Assembly: GCA_964413365.1 (NCBI GenBank)
Contig: CAYPRM010000012.1
Span: 1-37,905 of the forward strand
From: RGIG4608 sp964413365
GTDB lineage: Bacteria > Bacillota > Clostridia > Oscillospirales > CAG-272
Length of the DNA stretch: 37,905 nt
Direction: 5' to 3'
Made by a program: the position numbers and the translations under genes. The notes beneath the pieces are model-generated. The model did not search any database, had not been told where the DNA came from, and saw nothing but the letters and a program-made list of their open reading frames with translations. Below are positions 7,345-16,665 of the stretch, piece by piece; positions within the stretch are counted from its first letter, which is position 1; every line of letters begins with the position of its first letter.

Positions 7345-7707
7345 TCAGCCCTGCGTATTGGGAGATGCAAGGCCGAAGCTCACGGCGATGGCGGAATTGA
7401 CCTCGCTCATCACCACGTCGTCAAGATGCCCCATTTTTTCCTTGAGGCGCTGCTTGTCGATGGTCCTTATCTGCTCAAGAAGGATCACCGAATCCCTCGC
7501 AAGCCCCACCTCCTGTGCGTGTATGCTGATATGCGTCGGCAGAGCAGTCTTTCCCATTTTCGAGGTTATGGCGGCGGCGATCACCGTCGGACTGTATCTG
7601 TTTCCGACATCGTTCTGCACGATCAGAACGGGACGAAGTCCACCCTGCTCAGAGCCGACCACGGGGCTAAGATCAGCATAAAAAATATCTCCTCTTTTTA
7701 CACTCAT
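7345..7707 (-). CDS. mazF: MazF/EndoA-type mRNA interferase
   Basis: From the ATG at 7707 the protein is 120 residues and starts MSVKRGDIFYADLSPVVGSE, which lines up residue for residue with Bacillus EndoA. The catalytic pair falls at Arg25 (GGLRPVLIVQND) and Thr48 (AITSK). The downstream DSVILLEQIRTIDKQRLKEK is also typical. The enzyme is a sequence-specific endoribonuclease that cleaves single-stranded mRNA. This start is preferred over a longer ORF (from 7776) because of the GGAGG site before it and the family alignment. No CopG- or MazE-like antitoxin ORF lies in the 183 bases upstream, and alr is not next door, so it appears unpaired here. Confidence 0.93.
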   Translation of the reverse strand: MSVKRGDIFYADLSPVVGSEQGGLRPVLIVQNDVGNRYSPTVIAAAITSKMGKTALPTHISIHAQEVGLARDSVILLEQIRTIDKQRLKEKMGHLDDVVMSEVNSAIAVSFGLASPNTQG

Positions 7708-7778
7708 ATCAAAATACCTCCATCGCAGATCAGCGTGCGCCGTCTGCCTTACAGGTATATTTTTTCCATATTCCATCG

Positions 7779-7846
7779 CACTTTAATCATCAAAGTGAAA
7801 AAACGGAAAAGAAAATTATTATACCGATAGGTTCACCTGCTAACAG
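7779..7846 (-). promoter_or_regulatory. Possible mazF promoter and leader inverted repeat
   Basis: On the minus strand an exact TATAAT lies at 7823-7818, with only a weak -35 (CTGTTA, 7846-7841) at 17 bases. Just downstream of the expected start is an inverted repeat, CACTTT and AAAGTG (7779-7784 and 7792-7797, seven-base spacer), which could be an operator or a hairpin. The leader would be about 100 bases. Confidence 0.35.
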
Positions 7847-7890
7847 TATATTTTGTGAGGTAATTTGTGTTAAAAGGAGGAGATATGTAA

Positions 7891-9993
7891 TTAAAAGTCG
7901 AATACGACCTTTCCGTCCGCTATTTTCAGATATGCGTCGAATTTTTTGCCGTTTTTCGAGGTAAAACCCTGTATTTTTGAGGTCCTGCCCGTTTCAAGAA
8001 GCAGCTTGATATTGGATTTTGAGATCGAACGCCCGAGAATGTATGCACCCACGCTGAATTTGCAGTCCTTTTCCTTGTAATTTGAGCATCCGTAACCAAA
8101 TTTCGTCCGTCTGACCGTGCCTCCGCAGAGAGGGCAGACGCCGACGGAATCGCCGACAAATCCGTTGTCCGTGTCAAGCTCTATCGGGGCGTCGCGCAGG
8201 GCAAATATCTCCGTCAGCTCATCACGTGTCAGAGCGACCGCATCTCCCACGGCGATCTCACCGCGGTAGACCTTTTTCAGAGCCTGACCGAGCTGGCTCG
8301 TCTTGTACTTGTCCATATTTATGTTCATTTTGATAAGGGATTCTATCATAAAGATCCCCCCCGGCAATATCGTATAGACATCCTTGTTAAGGGCGATATA
8401 TCCGCTGTTTCTCGCATTGTCTATGATGCCCGTGCGTGTAGCCTCCGTGCCGAGCTCAAGTCCTTCGAATATAGCCCTGTAATCCTCGGAGTCGTCTGCG
8501 CTCTCGCTCTCATCGCGAGCTGCCTTCTCGTCCTTGAAGGGATTTTTCAGGTAATTGTTCAGCGTTTCTATCGTGTAGTGCCTCGGCGGAGCAGTCTCCT
8601 TCTCGACGGGCTTGAAATCTATCACCACGCGGTCTCCCTTTGAGAGTTTGGGCAATATCTTGTCCTTCTGCGTGTAGTCGTCGTATTTCGTCCAGCCTCG
8701 CTGGAGTATGACCGTACCCTTGATGGTGAAATCCTCATAGTCGCCGACTCTTATCGTGATCTCACTTTTCTCAACAAGACATTCCTCCGAGCAGAACACC
8801 GCCACGAAGCGTCTGAAAACGGTTGAATACACCTTCATCTCGTCTGCGGAGAGCTTGGATGCGTCGGGTATCTTGTAGGTAGGAGTGAGAGCCGAGTGCG
8901 ATTCTATCTTCGAGTCGTCGAATATGCGCTTTGAAAACTTGAATTCCACGGGATATCCGAGCTTTTTGCACGCCTCGAGTATCGTCTTGACCTTTCCTTG
9001 CTCGCTCGTCGCAAGATACTCTGAGTTCGTTCTCGGATAGGTCAGATAACCGTTCTCATATAGCCTCTGTATAATGTCAAGGCTCTGCTTCATCGACATT
9101 TTGTATTTTTTACCGAGGACGTTCTGAAGCTTGGAAAGGGAATAGAGCTTTCCCGGCAGTAATGTATCCTTCTTGCGCTTGACCGAGGTAACTATCGCCT
9201 CTGAGGCATTGTATTTTCCACACAGCTCCTCGGCACGGTTCAGCATATCGGCGGAGAATTTCTCCTTGCCGTTAAGCTCCACCATCTCGCCGTTCGTCTG
9301 CTCCTTGCTCGCAATGATGTAATATTTTTCGGGTACGAAACTCTGTATCGCCATATCCCTGTCGTATATTGCCTTGACGATGGGAACGATAACACGCCCC
9401 ACACGGAGCAGAGAGCCTGTTTTCAGCGTTGCATAGCGAGTGAGATTTACGCCGTAGAGCCAATCTATATACGTTCTCGCAAAGCCCTCGTCGGCGAGCC
9501 TGTCGTAATCGGAATCGGGCTTCAGATCGGCAAGAGCCGCCGCCACGGTCTGCGGAGTCTGGTCGGGAAGCCAGAGCCTGCGTATATCCTTCCTTGCTGT
9601 GAGGGCGTTCTGTATGCAGAGGCGAACGATTATCTCACCCTCGCGGTCGGCATCTCCTGCATTTACAATGATATCCACATCCTCGCGGTTGCACAGATGC
9701 TTTATCACGGCAAACTGACGCTCGATCCCGGGATCTATCTGCTTTTTCGCATCGCGCCTGAGTTCGAAATCAAATCTTTCGGGGAAGCAGGGAAGATTTT
9801 GCATAGTCCAGCGTCCGCTTCCGTCGGGCGAGGGATTGTAGTGCTCCACATCGGCAAGGGAAAACAAATGCCCGAACGCCCACGTGATAAGATAGCCGTT
9901 GCCCTCAAGATATCCGTTTCTGTTCGACATTTTTCCGATGCCCGCACCGATATTCCGCGCAAGGCTCGGCTTCTCAGCGATTATCAGTATCAT
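7891..9993 (-). CDS. topB: DNA topoisomerase III (type IA)
   Basis: The 700-residue protein starts MILIIAEKPSLARNIGAGIG with the TOPRIM glutamate Glu7, and has the metal-binding NAGDADREGEI (Asp114, Asp116, Glu118). The nucleophilic tyrosine lies in GYLTYPRTNSEYL (Tyr319). A C-terminal zinc-binding segment (CPLCGG, later GCSN and DC) and a basic tail ending KVVFDF match Firmicutes TopB. The enzyme passes single DNA strands and decatenates replication or recombination intermediates. The ATG follows AAAGGAGC, and a perfect divergent promoter lies upstream. It is first in the minus-strand block, but mazF seems to have its own promoter. Confidence 0.95.
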   Translation of the reverse strand: MILIIAEKPSLARNIGAGIGKMSNRNGYLEGNGYLITWAFGHLFSLADVEHYNPSPDGSGRWTMQNLPCFPERFDFELRRDAKKQIDPGIERQFAVIKHLCNREDVDIIVNAGDADREGEIIVRLCIQNALTARKDIRRLWLPDQTPQTVAAALADLKPDSDYDRLADEGFARTYIDWLYGVNLTRYATLKTGSLLRVGRVIVPIVKAIYDRDMAIQSFVPEKYYIIASKEQTNGEMVELNGKEKFSADMLNRAEELCGKYNASEAIVTSVKRKKDTLLPGKLYSLSKLQNVLGKKYKMSMKQSLDIIQRLYENGYLTYPRTNSEYLATSEQGKVKTILEACKKLGYPVEFKFSKRIFDDSKIESHSALTPTYKIPDASKLSADEMKVYSTVFRRFVAVFCSEECLVEKSEITIRVGDYEDFTIKGTVILQRGWTKYDDYTQKDKILPKLSKGDRVVIDFKPVEKETAPPRHYTIETLNNYLKNPFKDEKAARDESESADDSEDYRAIFEGLELGTEATRTGIIDNARNSGYIALNKDVYTILPGGIFMIESLIKMNINMDKYKTSQLGQALKKVYRGEIAVGDAVALTRDELTEIFALRDAPIELDTDNGFVGDSVGVCPLCGGTVRRTKFGYGCSNYKEKDCKFSVGAYILGRSISKSNIKLLLETGRTSKIQGFTSKNGKKFDAYLKIADGKVVFDF

Positions 9994-10030
9994 ACTCTGC
10001 TCCTTTCCGTAAAGTAATGCTAACCCTATA

Positions 10031-10059
10031 ATTATAACCTAATTCCGCCAACCTGTCAA
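10031..10059 (-). promoter_or_regulatory. Consensus promoter of topB
   Basis: On the minus strand TTGACA (10059-10054) and TATAAT (10036-10031) are exactly 17 bases apart, a perfect consensus, with a leader of about 30 bases before the topB ATG. It is back to back with the miaB promoter. Confidence 0.85.
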
Positions 10060-10095
10060 GGAGAAAAAAATCTTTTCGCCACTTTTATAAATTTC

Positions 10096-10124
10096 TTGAC
10101 TTTTTTCGCCGTGTATAGTATAAT
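10096..10124 (+). promoter_or_regulatory. Promoter of the miaB-ricA-mutSL block
   Basis: TTGACT (10096-10101), a 17-base spacer and TATAAT (10119-10124). Transcription should begin near 10131, which coincides with an in-frame ATG and so argues against that ATG as the miaB start. Confidence 0.8.
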
Positions 10125-10163
10125 TATAAATTGAAATATTATGTATTATGGAGTATTGTAGTT

Positions 10164-11579
10164 TTGAGCACAAATATACTATCACCCGATATCATTGAAA
10201 AACAGCTTGAATATATGCAAAGGGTCAGGTCTGTAAACGATCGCATCGCCTCGGAGTGCGGTGAGCGTCGCGGCGCATACATTGAGACCTTCGGCTGTCA
10301 GCAGAACGAGGCGGACAGCGAGAGGATCGCAGGAATGGCACAGTCGATGGGCTATGAGCTCCTCAGCTCTCCCGAAAATGCATATCTGATCGTGGTAAAC
10401 ACCTGCGCGATACGTGAGCACGCCGAGAAGAAGGCACTCTCAGTCATCGGTCAGTTCAAGCATATAAAGGCAAGAAATCCCGACCTCATCATCGCCGTCT
10501 GCGGATGCATGGTAACGCAGGAGCACAGAGTAAACGATATAAAATTCAGATATCCTTATGTGGATATAGTGTTCTCGACCGCCTCTGTGCATAAGCTCCC
10601 CGAGCTCATCGTAAAAAAGCTTGAGGCAGGCAGGAGACTCTACTGCACGGACGACGAATATTCCGTGGCTGAGGGACTTCCGATACACAGAGAGAGCACC
10701 TACCGCGCGTGGGTGTCGATAATGTACGGCTGTAATAATTTCTGCACCTATTGCATCGTGCCATACGTCAGAGGACGTGAGCGCAGCAGACGCAGGGAGG
10801 ATATAATAAGCGAGGTCAGAGATCTTGTCGCACGCGGATACAAGGATATCACGCTGCTCGGTCAGAACGTCAATTCCTACGGCAAGGATCTCGGCGCGGA
10901 TTACGATTTTGCGGATCTTCTTCGCGATCTTGCAAGCATAGAGGGGGATTTTCTGCTCCACTTTATGACGAGCCATCCGAAGGATGCAACGAGAAAGCTC
11001 GTTGACGTTATCGCAAGCAATGACAGGATCGCAAAGCAGTTCCACCTTCCCCTGCAGTCGGGAAGTGATAAGATACTTAAGGCAATGAACCGCCACTACG
11101 ACCTCGACAGCTATCTCGATATGATAGATTATATGAGGGAGAGGATACCCGATATCGTCATTACCACGGATATCATCGTTGGCTTCCCAGGCGAGAGCGA
11201 TGAGGATTTTGAGGCAACGCTCGAGGCGATGAGACGCGTAAGATACGATATGATATTCTCATTCATCTACTCACCGAGAAAGGGAACGCCTGCATCCGAA
11301 ATGGACGGGCAAATTTCGCCCGCCACGCAGTCAGCGAGGTTTTCGCGCCTGCTCGCACTCCAAAATGAGATAGCATACGAAATAAATCAGAAGCATCTGG
11401 GGCAAACTATGCGTGTGCTCTGCGATGGAGCGAGCAAGAACGATCCCGACACCCTCTGCGGACGCACTGAGGGCAATAAGATAGTGCTTTTTAAGGGCGA
11501 TATCTCCAACACGGGCAAATATCTGAATATAAAAATAACAAAATGCGACACCTTCGCTCTCACAGGCGAGATAGAATAG
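10164..11579 (+). CDS. miaB: tRNA-2-methylthio-N6-isopentenyladenosine synthase MiaB
   Basis: MiaB adds the 2-methylthio group to i6A37 of tRNAs. The N-terminal methylthiotransferase domain has ETFGCQQNEADSERI, the next cysteines are in NTCAIREHAEKKA and VCGCMVTQE, and the radical-SAM cluster is Cys190, Cys194 and Cys197 (GCNNFCTYC). The C-terminal TRAM domain ends TFALTGEIE. I start it at TTG 10164: a GGAG site lies 10 bases upstream, while the longer ORF's ATG (10131) sits at the predicted transcription start with no room for a ribosome binding site. That gives 471 residues. The next genes ricA, mutS and mutL reproduce the Bacillus ymcB-ymcA-(cotE)-mutS-mutL order. Confidence 0.93.
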   Translation: MSTNILSPDIIEKQLEYMQRVRSVNDRIASECGERRGAYIETFGCQQNEADSERIAGMAQSMGYELLSSPENAYLIVVNTCAIREHAEKKALSVIGQFKHIKARNPDLIIAVCGCMVTQEHRVNDIKFRYPYVDIVFSTASVHKLPELIVKKLEAGRRLYCTDDEYSVAEGLPIHRESTYRAWVSIMYGCNNFCTYCIVPYVRGRERSRRREDIISEVRDLVARGYKDITLLGQNVNSYGKDLGADYDFADLLRDLASIEGDFLLHFMTSHPKDATRKLVDVIASNDRIAKQFHLPLQSGSDKILKAMNRHYDLDSYLDMIDYMRERIPDIVITTDIIVGFPGESDEDFEATLEAMRRVRYDMIFSFIYSPRKGTPASEMDGQISPATQSARFSRLLALQNEIAYEINQKHLGQTMRVLCDGASKNDPDTLCGRTEGNKIVLFKGDISNTGKYLNIKITKCDTFALTGEIE

Positions 11580-11604
11580 TACGGTCGCAAGTAAGGAGAA
11601 AATA

Positions 11605-11997
11605 ATGGAGATCTTTGAAATAGCAAAGCAGCTTGGTGAGGCGATCGCCAAGGACACAAGACTTATTGAGTTCAACGAGGCAAAGGTAGCATACGAGAAC
11701 GACACGGAGCTTCAGTCCGCACTTCAGGAGTACGAGGTGCAGCAGCAGGCACTCCAGTCCGAGATGGTCAAGGACGAGCGCGACACCTACACCGTCGACG
11801 CCATAAACGACCGCATAGATCAGCTCTATCAGACGATAGTGGCAAATCCCTCATTCGTAAGGCTCAATCAGCTTCAGGTAGAGGTCAATGAGCTTATGAG
11901 CGAGGTGAATAATACCATCACCTGTGCAATAACGGGCGAGGATCCCTCGACCTCATGCACGCATAACTGCTCGACCTGCCACTCACAATGCCACTGA
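11605..11997 (+). CDS. RicA/RicF (YmcA/YlbF) family protein with Cys-rich tail
   Basis: A 130-residue helical protein of the Com_YlbF family, starting MEIFEIAKQLGEAIAKDTRL. In Bacillus, YmcA (RicA), YlbF (RicF) and YaaT (RicT) form an Fe-S-containing complex that promotes RNase Y-dependent mRNA maturation and affects competence, biofilm and sporulation. The position between miaB and mutS is that of ymcA (ricA), yet the tail CTHNCSTCHSQCH (Cys118, 122, 125, 129) resembles the Cys-rich end of YlbF. Cluster binding by this tail is inference. An AAGGAG site precedes the ATG. cotE, found here in Bacillus, is absent. Confidence 0.82.
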   Translation: MEIFEIAKQLGEAIAKDTRLIEFNEAKVAYENDTELQSALQEYEVQQQALQSEMVKDERDTYTVDAINDRIDQLYQTIVANPSFVRLNQLQVEVNELMSEVNNTITCAITGEDPSTSCTHNCSTCHSQCH

Positions 11998-12026
11998 TCT
12001 TAATTCAGAGATAAGGAGATACGATC

Positions 12027-14612
12027 ATGACTCCGATGATGGAGCAATACTTCGAGGTAAAAAATAAATATAAGGATTATCTGCTGTTCTACCGTCTCGG
12101 CGACTTTTACGAGATGTTCTTTGACGATGCGATCATTGCCTCGCGCGAGCTTGAGCTTACGCTTACGGGCAGGGACTGCGGCGAGGAGGAGCGTGCGCCG
12201 ATGTGCGGCGTTCCGTATCACAGCTCCGAGAGCTATATCGGACGCCTCATCGAGAAGGGGTATAAGGTCGCAATATGCGAGCAGCTTGAGGATCCCGCGC
12301 TTGCCAAGGGACTTGTCAAGAGGGATGTTATAAGAGTTATCACCCCGGGAACGCTGATCGAGAGCGATCTGCTCAAGGAAACGCAAAACAACTATCTCTG
12401 TGCCGTGTACTACGATGCGGAGGAATCGGGAGTTTGCTTTGCAGACGTTTCAACGGGGCAGGCGTTTGCGACCTCGTTTTCCGGCAAGGAGATGTATCCT
12501 CGCCTCATTACCGAGCTATCGACATACAGACCGAGCGAGCTTGTGATAAATGTCCCCCTCGACTCAACCCCCGACAAGGGCGAGGTGATAAGGGATAGGC
12601 TTCGCACGTCCGTCAGCGAGGCGCAGTCGATGAGATTTGACTACAATTCCGCCTTCGATTGCCTGCGTGAGAGCTTCGACTCCGAGAGGAGCGCGTGGGA
12701 GGGAAGAAAGGCTGTGATCTGCGCTATCGGCGCACTTCTCAACTACCTCTCCGAGATGCAAAAGACCGACAATGCAAATATCAAGGATCTCAAGATATAT
12801 ACCACGGGGCAGTTTATGGAGATAGATGTCAGCTCCCGACGCAATCTTGAGCTTTGCGAAACAATGAGAACAAAGGAAAAGCGCGGCTCTCTGCTTTGGG
12901 TGCTCGATAAGACCAAGACTGCCCCCGGTGCACGCCTTCTGCGTCAATGGGTTGAGCATCCCCTGCTCAAATCCTCGCTTATAATAAAAAGGCAAAGTGC
13001 CGTTGAGGAGCTTTACGGAAGCTATATAAAGAGGCACGAGCTTGAAAATCTGCTCTCGGGCGTTCTCGATCTTGAGAGACTTCTCACCAAGGTCATCTAC
13101 GGCACGGCAAACGGCAAGGATCTCCGTGCCATCTGCTCGACCGTCGCAGTCTTTCCCGAGATAAAGGCACTCGTCGCCGACTGCGAGAGTGAGGAGCTGA
13201 GAAGGATATACAGCGATTTCGACACGCTCTCCGATATACATAGCCTGATAGAAGCGTCGATCAAGGAGGACACCCCGTTCTCCATACGCGACGGAGGAAT
13301 TATAAACGACGGCTATAATGCCGAGATAGACAAGCTCCGCACCGTAATGACGAACGGACACTCGTGGATCGACGATATTACACGCAAGGAGCGTGAGGAA
13401 ACGGGAATAAAGACGCTGAAGATCAATTACAACAAGGTCTTCGGCTACTATATCGAGGTTACCAAATCCCTGATAGATCAAGTCCCCGACAGATATATAA
13501 GAAAGCAAACGCTCACAAACTGTGAGAGATATATCACGCAGGAGCTAAAGGACGTTGAGGCTACCATTCTCGGTGCGGCGGACAGAGTTTGCGCACTCGA
13601 ATATAACCTTTTTGGCGAGATACGTCAGTCCATTGCCGCACAGGCGGACAGGATAAGAAGGACAGCAGCCGTCGTTGCCACGCTCGATGTCTATAACGCC
13701 CTTGCCACCGTAGCAGCAAAGAATAATTATGTAAAGCCCGAGGTGGACGACAGCAGTGTGATAGATATCAAGGACGGCAGACATCCCGTGGTCGAGCAGT
13801 TCGTCAAGGACACGTATTTCGTTCCCAATGACGCCTACCTCGATACCGCCGCCAATAGGCTAATGCTCATCACAGGTCCCAATATGGCAGGTAAATCCAC
13901 ATATATGCGTCAGGTCGCCCTCATCGTCGTGATGGCACAGATAGGCTCATACGTTCCTGCAAGTGACGCACGCATCGGCATCGTGGATAAGCTTTTTACG
14001 CGTGTTGGAGCATCGGACGACCTTGCGAGCGGTCAGTCAACGTTCATGCTTGAGATGACCGAGGTCGCATACATACTCAGAAACGCCACGCAAAAGAGCC
14101 TCATAATCTACGACGAGGTCGGACGCGGAACGTCGACCTTTGACGGAATGAGCATAGCACGTGCTATAATCGAGTACACGAACGGCAAGAAGATAGGCGC
14201 AAAGACGCTCTTTGCAACCCACTACCACGAGCTCACCTCAATGGAGGAGGAATTCTCGGGTATCGTGAATTATAATATCGCCGCCAAGAAGCGTGGAGAC
14301 AGTATTCTGTTCCTGCGCAAAATAATACGCGGCTCGACCGACGACAGCTACGGCATCGAGGTCGCAAAGCTCGCAGGACTGCCCTCCGAGGTAATTAAGA
14401 GGGCTAAGGAGATACTTGCGACGGTCGAAAGGACCTCGCGCACTCTCACCACGTCCGACTCCTCCGCACACGAGGAGGCAGAGCAGCTCATTACAGTTGA
14501 GGAAATAACGGAAAAATCAGTTATAGACGATATAAAGAAATTAGATATCAACAGTATGACGCCCGTTGAGGCGATGAACCTCTTGTTTGAGCTTAATAAC
14601 CGACTCAAGTAA
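12027..14612 (+). CDS. mutS: DNA mismatch repair protein MutS
   Basis: The 861-residue protein starts MTPMMEQYFEVKNKYKDYLL and has the mismatch-contacting Phe-x-Glu motif in GDFYEMFFDDA. The C-terminal ATPase has Walker A GPNMAGKSTYMRQ (near residue 617), Walker B and signature DEVGRGTSTFDGMSIARAI, and the THYHEL motif. It recognises base mismatches and small loops as a dimer and recruits MutL. The ATG follows an AAGGAGAT site, and only 22 bases separate its stop from mutL. The length and motifs are those of MutS1, not MutS2. Confidence 0.97.
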   Translation: MTPMMEQYFEVKNKYKDYLLFYRLGDFYEMFFDDAIIASRELELTLTGRDCGEEERAPMCGVPYHSSESYIGRLIEKGYKVAICEQLEDPALAKGLVKRDVIRVITPGTLIESDLLKETQNNYLCAVYYDAEESGVCFADVSTGQAFATSFSGKEMYPRLITELSTYRPSELVINVPLDSTPDKGEVIRDRLRTSVSEAQSMRFDYNSAFDCLRESFDSERSAWEGRKAVICAIGALLNYLSEMQKTDNANIKDLKIYTTGQFMEIDVSSRRNLELCETMRTKEKRGSLLWVLDKTKTAPGARLLRQWVEHPLLKSSLIIKRQSAVEELYGSYIKRHELENLLSGVLDLERLLTKVIYGTANGKDLRAICSTVAVFPEIKALVADCESEELRRIYSDFDTLSDIHSLIEASIKEDTPFSIRDGGIINDGYNAEIDKLRTVMTNGHSWIDDITRKEREETGIKTLKINYNKVFGYYIEVTKSLIDQVPDRYIRKQTLTNCERYITQELKDVEATILGAADRVCALEYNLFGEIRQSIAAQADRIRRTAAVVATLDVYNALATVAAKNNYVKPEVDDSSVIDIKDGRHPVVEQFVKDTYFVPNDAYLDTAANRLMLITGPNMAGKSTYMRQVALIVVMAQIGSYVPASDARIGIVDKLFTRVGASDDLASGQSTFMLEMTEVAYILRNATQKSLIIYDEVGRGTSTFDGMSIARAIIEYTNGKKIGAKTLFATHYHELTSMEEEFSGIVNYNIAAKKRGDSILFLRKIIRGSTDDSYGIEVAKLAGLPSEVIKRAKEILATVERTSRTLTTSDSSAHEEAEQLITVEEITEKSVIDDIKKLDINSMTPVEAMNLLFELNNRLK

Positions 14613-14634
14613 GGGAAGGAGGATATGAGGATAT

Positions 14635-16635
14635 ATGGGAAGGATCAATGTTCTGTCATTTGCAGTTGCAAATCTGATAGCCGCAGGAGAGGTCGTGGAC
14701 AGACCGTCCTCGGTCATCAAGGAGCTCCTTGAAAATTCAATAGATGCTGGAGCAAGTCAGATAACAGTAGAGATAAAGAACGGCGGCGTTACATATATGC
14801 GCGTATCCGATAACGGTAGCGGAATCGAGGCGGATGACCTTCCGATAGCGATCAAAAGGCACGCAACGAGCAAGATCAAGACCTCCGACGATCTTATGCG
14901 CATACTCACCCTCGGATTTAGAGGTGAGGCACTTGCGGCAATAGCGTCGGTGTCGGATCTCCGCATAATCTCAAAGCCTAAGTCCGCAAGCTACGGTGCT
15001 ATGATCGAGGCGCACGGCGGAGAGATAGTCGAATACTCCGAGCAGGCAGCAAGGGACGGAACAACGGTCATCGTCGAGAACCTCTTTGCCAATATTCCCG
15101 CAAGAAGAAAATTTCTGAAGCGTGACGCCACGGAGGGAAGCGCGATATCGACCGTGGTGGAGAAGATCGCACTCTCACATCCCGAGATAGCGATCTCTCT
15201 CATCTCCGACGGCTCCGTCAGATTTGATACGCCCGGGGATGGCAAGCTTGAGAGTGTCATCTACGTCGTCATGGGCAAGCAGATGCAGAACGCCATGATC
15301 CCCGTGGATTCAAAAATAAACGATATCGGCGTTGAGGGCTTCATAGGTCGCTCCGATGCCGTGCGCTCGAACAGAAATTATATGAATTTCTTTATCAACG
15401 GTCGCTTCGTAAAGAGCAAGCTCGCAGTAGCGGCGGTGGAGCAGGCGTATACCTCATACCTTCCGCCCGAGAAATTTCCCTGCTGCGTGCTTAATCTCAA
15501 GATAGATCCCTCGTCCGTTGATATAAACGTTCACCCTACCAAGCTTGAGGTCAAGTTCACTAACGAAAAGCCCGTTTTTGAGGCGATCTACCATTCGGTA
15601 AGAACGGCGCTTGAGGAAAACACCACAAGGCCCGAGCTGCGTCTCGGCGGAGGTGCGGATATCGCCAACCTGCCGCAGAGAATAAGCTCCGAGCACTTCC
15701 GCACCATCGCACAGGCAAGACCTGTCTCGGAGGCGTTCGTGCCGATAGTGAACTCCAGAGCCGAGGAGAGGGAGGAGCAGTTAAAATATACCGATCTCTC
15801 TCAATCCACAGGCAAGGCGCAAGCCCCCACCGCTGAGCAAGCTGAAGTGGGGAATACAACACCCACACCCAAGACAGATCTTAATGAATTATCCCCATCC
15901 GAGGTGCTCGCAATATACTTAGATCAGAAAAAGCCCCTATCGGATGAGAACGTACCCACACTAACGAAATCTGTGGAGGTGCCGAGGAGCGAGCCTGCCG
16001 AGCAGAGCACCGTCCTCCCCGAAGTGCACGAGCCTAAGCCCCAGCCTTCACCGATACCGCAGTACCGCATCGTCGGTGAGCTTTTCAACTCGTACCTCAT
16101 AGTGGAGCGCGAGGACAAGATGCTCATAATTGATAAGCACGCCGCCCACGAGAGGATAATATTTGAGAAGAACAAAGAAATGATGAGAGCCAAGGAGCCA
16201 TCGTCGCAGATGCTCATAACGCCGATAGAGATAATGCTCACCTCAAGCGAGCTTTCTGTTGTGATGGACTATCTTGCGGAGCTCGAAAGGCTCGGATTTA
16301 AGATAAGTGTAAAGAAATACAGCATACTCGTAAGCTCGATACCCACGGAGCTTGCGTCCTGCGACGTTCAGGACACCATATCCACAATGATAGGCAGAAT
16401 AAAGGACGGGCAGGGCGATGCCAAGCTGACACGTGATATCCTCTTTGAGAAGGCTCTCTATCAGGCGTCGTGCAAGGCGGCGATAAAGGCAGGACGAGAA
16501 TATGTTGAGGCACATACGGAATGGATCGTCGAGCAGCTCATGCGCATACCCGACATCACCTTCTGCCCCCACGGCAGACCCGTTGCTATGGAGCTTTCAA
16601 AGGCAAGGCTCGACAGGCAGTTCGAGCGCACGTAA
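14635..16635 (+). CDS. mutL: DNA mismatch repair protein MutL (endonuclease type)
   Basis: The GHKL ATPase domain (ELLENSIDAGA, DNGSGI, TLGFRGEALAAIASV) fills the N-terminal third. A low-complexity Pro/Glu/Ser/Thr linker lies at about residues 380-475, and the C-terminal dimerisation domain begins near 476. The endonuclease signature DKHAAHERIIFE (from Asp500, fitting DxHA(X)2E(X)4E), SCKAAIKAG and FCPHGRP (Cys644) show that it should nick DNA itself, as expected where MutH is absent. The ATG at 14635 has GGAGG 12 bases upstream; an out-of-frame ATG lies between them. Probably co-transcribed with mutS. Confidence 0.96.
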   Translation: MGRINVLSFAVANLIAAGEVVDRPSSVIKELLENSIDAGASQITVEIKNGGVTYMRVSDNGSGIEADDLPIAIKRHATSKIKTSDDLMRILTLGFRGEALAAIASVSDLRIISKPKSASYGAMIEAHGGEIVEYSEQAARDGTTVIVENLFANIPARRKFLKRDATEGSAISTVVEKIALSHPEIAISLISDGSVRFDTPGDGKLESVIYVVMGKQMQNAMIPVDSKINDIGVEGFIGRSDAVRSNRNYMNFFINGRFVKSKLAVAAVEQAYTSYLPPEKFPCCVLNLKIDPSSVDINVHPTKLEVKFTNEKPVFEAIYHSVRTALEENTTRPELRLGGGADIANLPQRISSEHFRTIAQARPVSEAFVPIVNSRAEEREEQLKYTDLSQSTGKAQAPTAEQAEVGNTTPTPKTDLNELSPSEVLAIYLDQKKPLSDENVPTLTKSVEVPRSEPAEQSTVLPEVHEPKPQPSPIPQYRIVGELFNSYLIVEREDKMLIIDKHAAHERIIFEKNKEMMRAKEPSSQMLITPIEIMLTSSELSVVMDYLAELERLGFKISVKKYSILVSSIPTELASCDVQDTISTMIGRIKDGQGDAKLTRDILFEKALYQASCKAAIKAGREYVEAHTEWIVEQLMRIPDITFCPHGRPVAMELSKARLDRQFERT

Positions 16636-16665
16636 GTACATATAGATAGATTGGAAGGAAAACTA

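Noticed and set aside
7873..7890. Start-stop ATGTAA preceded by a perfect AAAGGAGG site on the plus strand
   Set aside because: It lies just past the topB stop on the opposite strand, with no plus-strand promoter or gene after it, so the match is probably coincidence.
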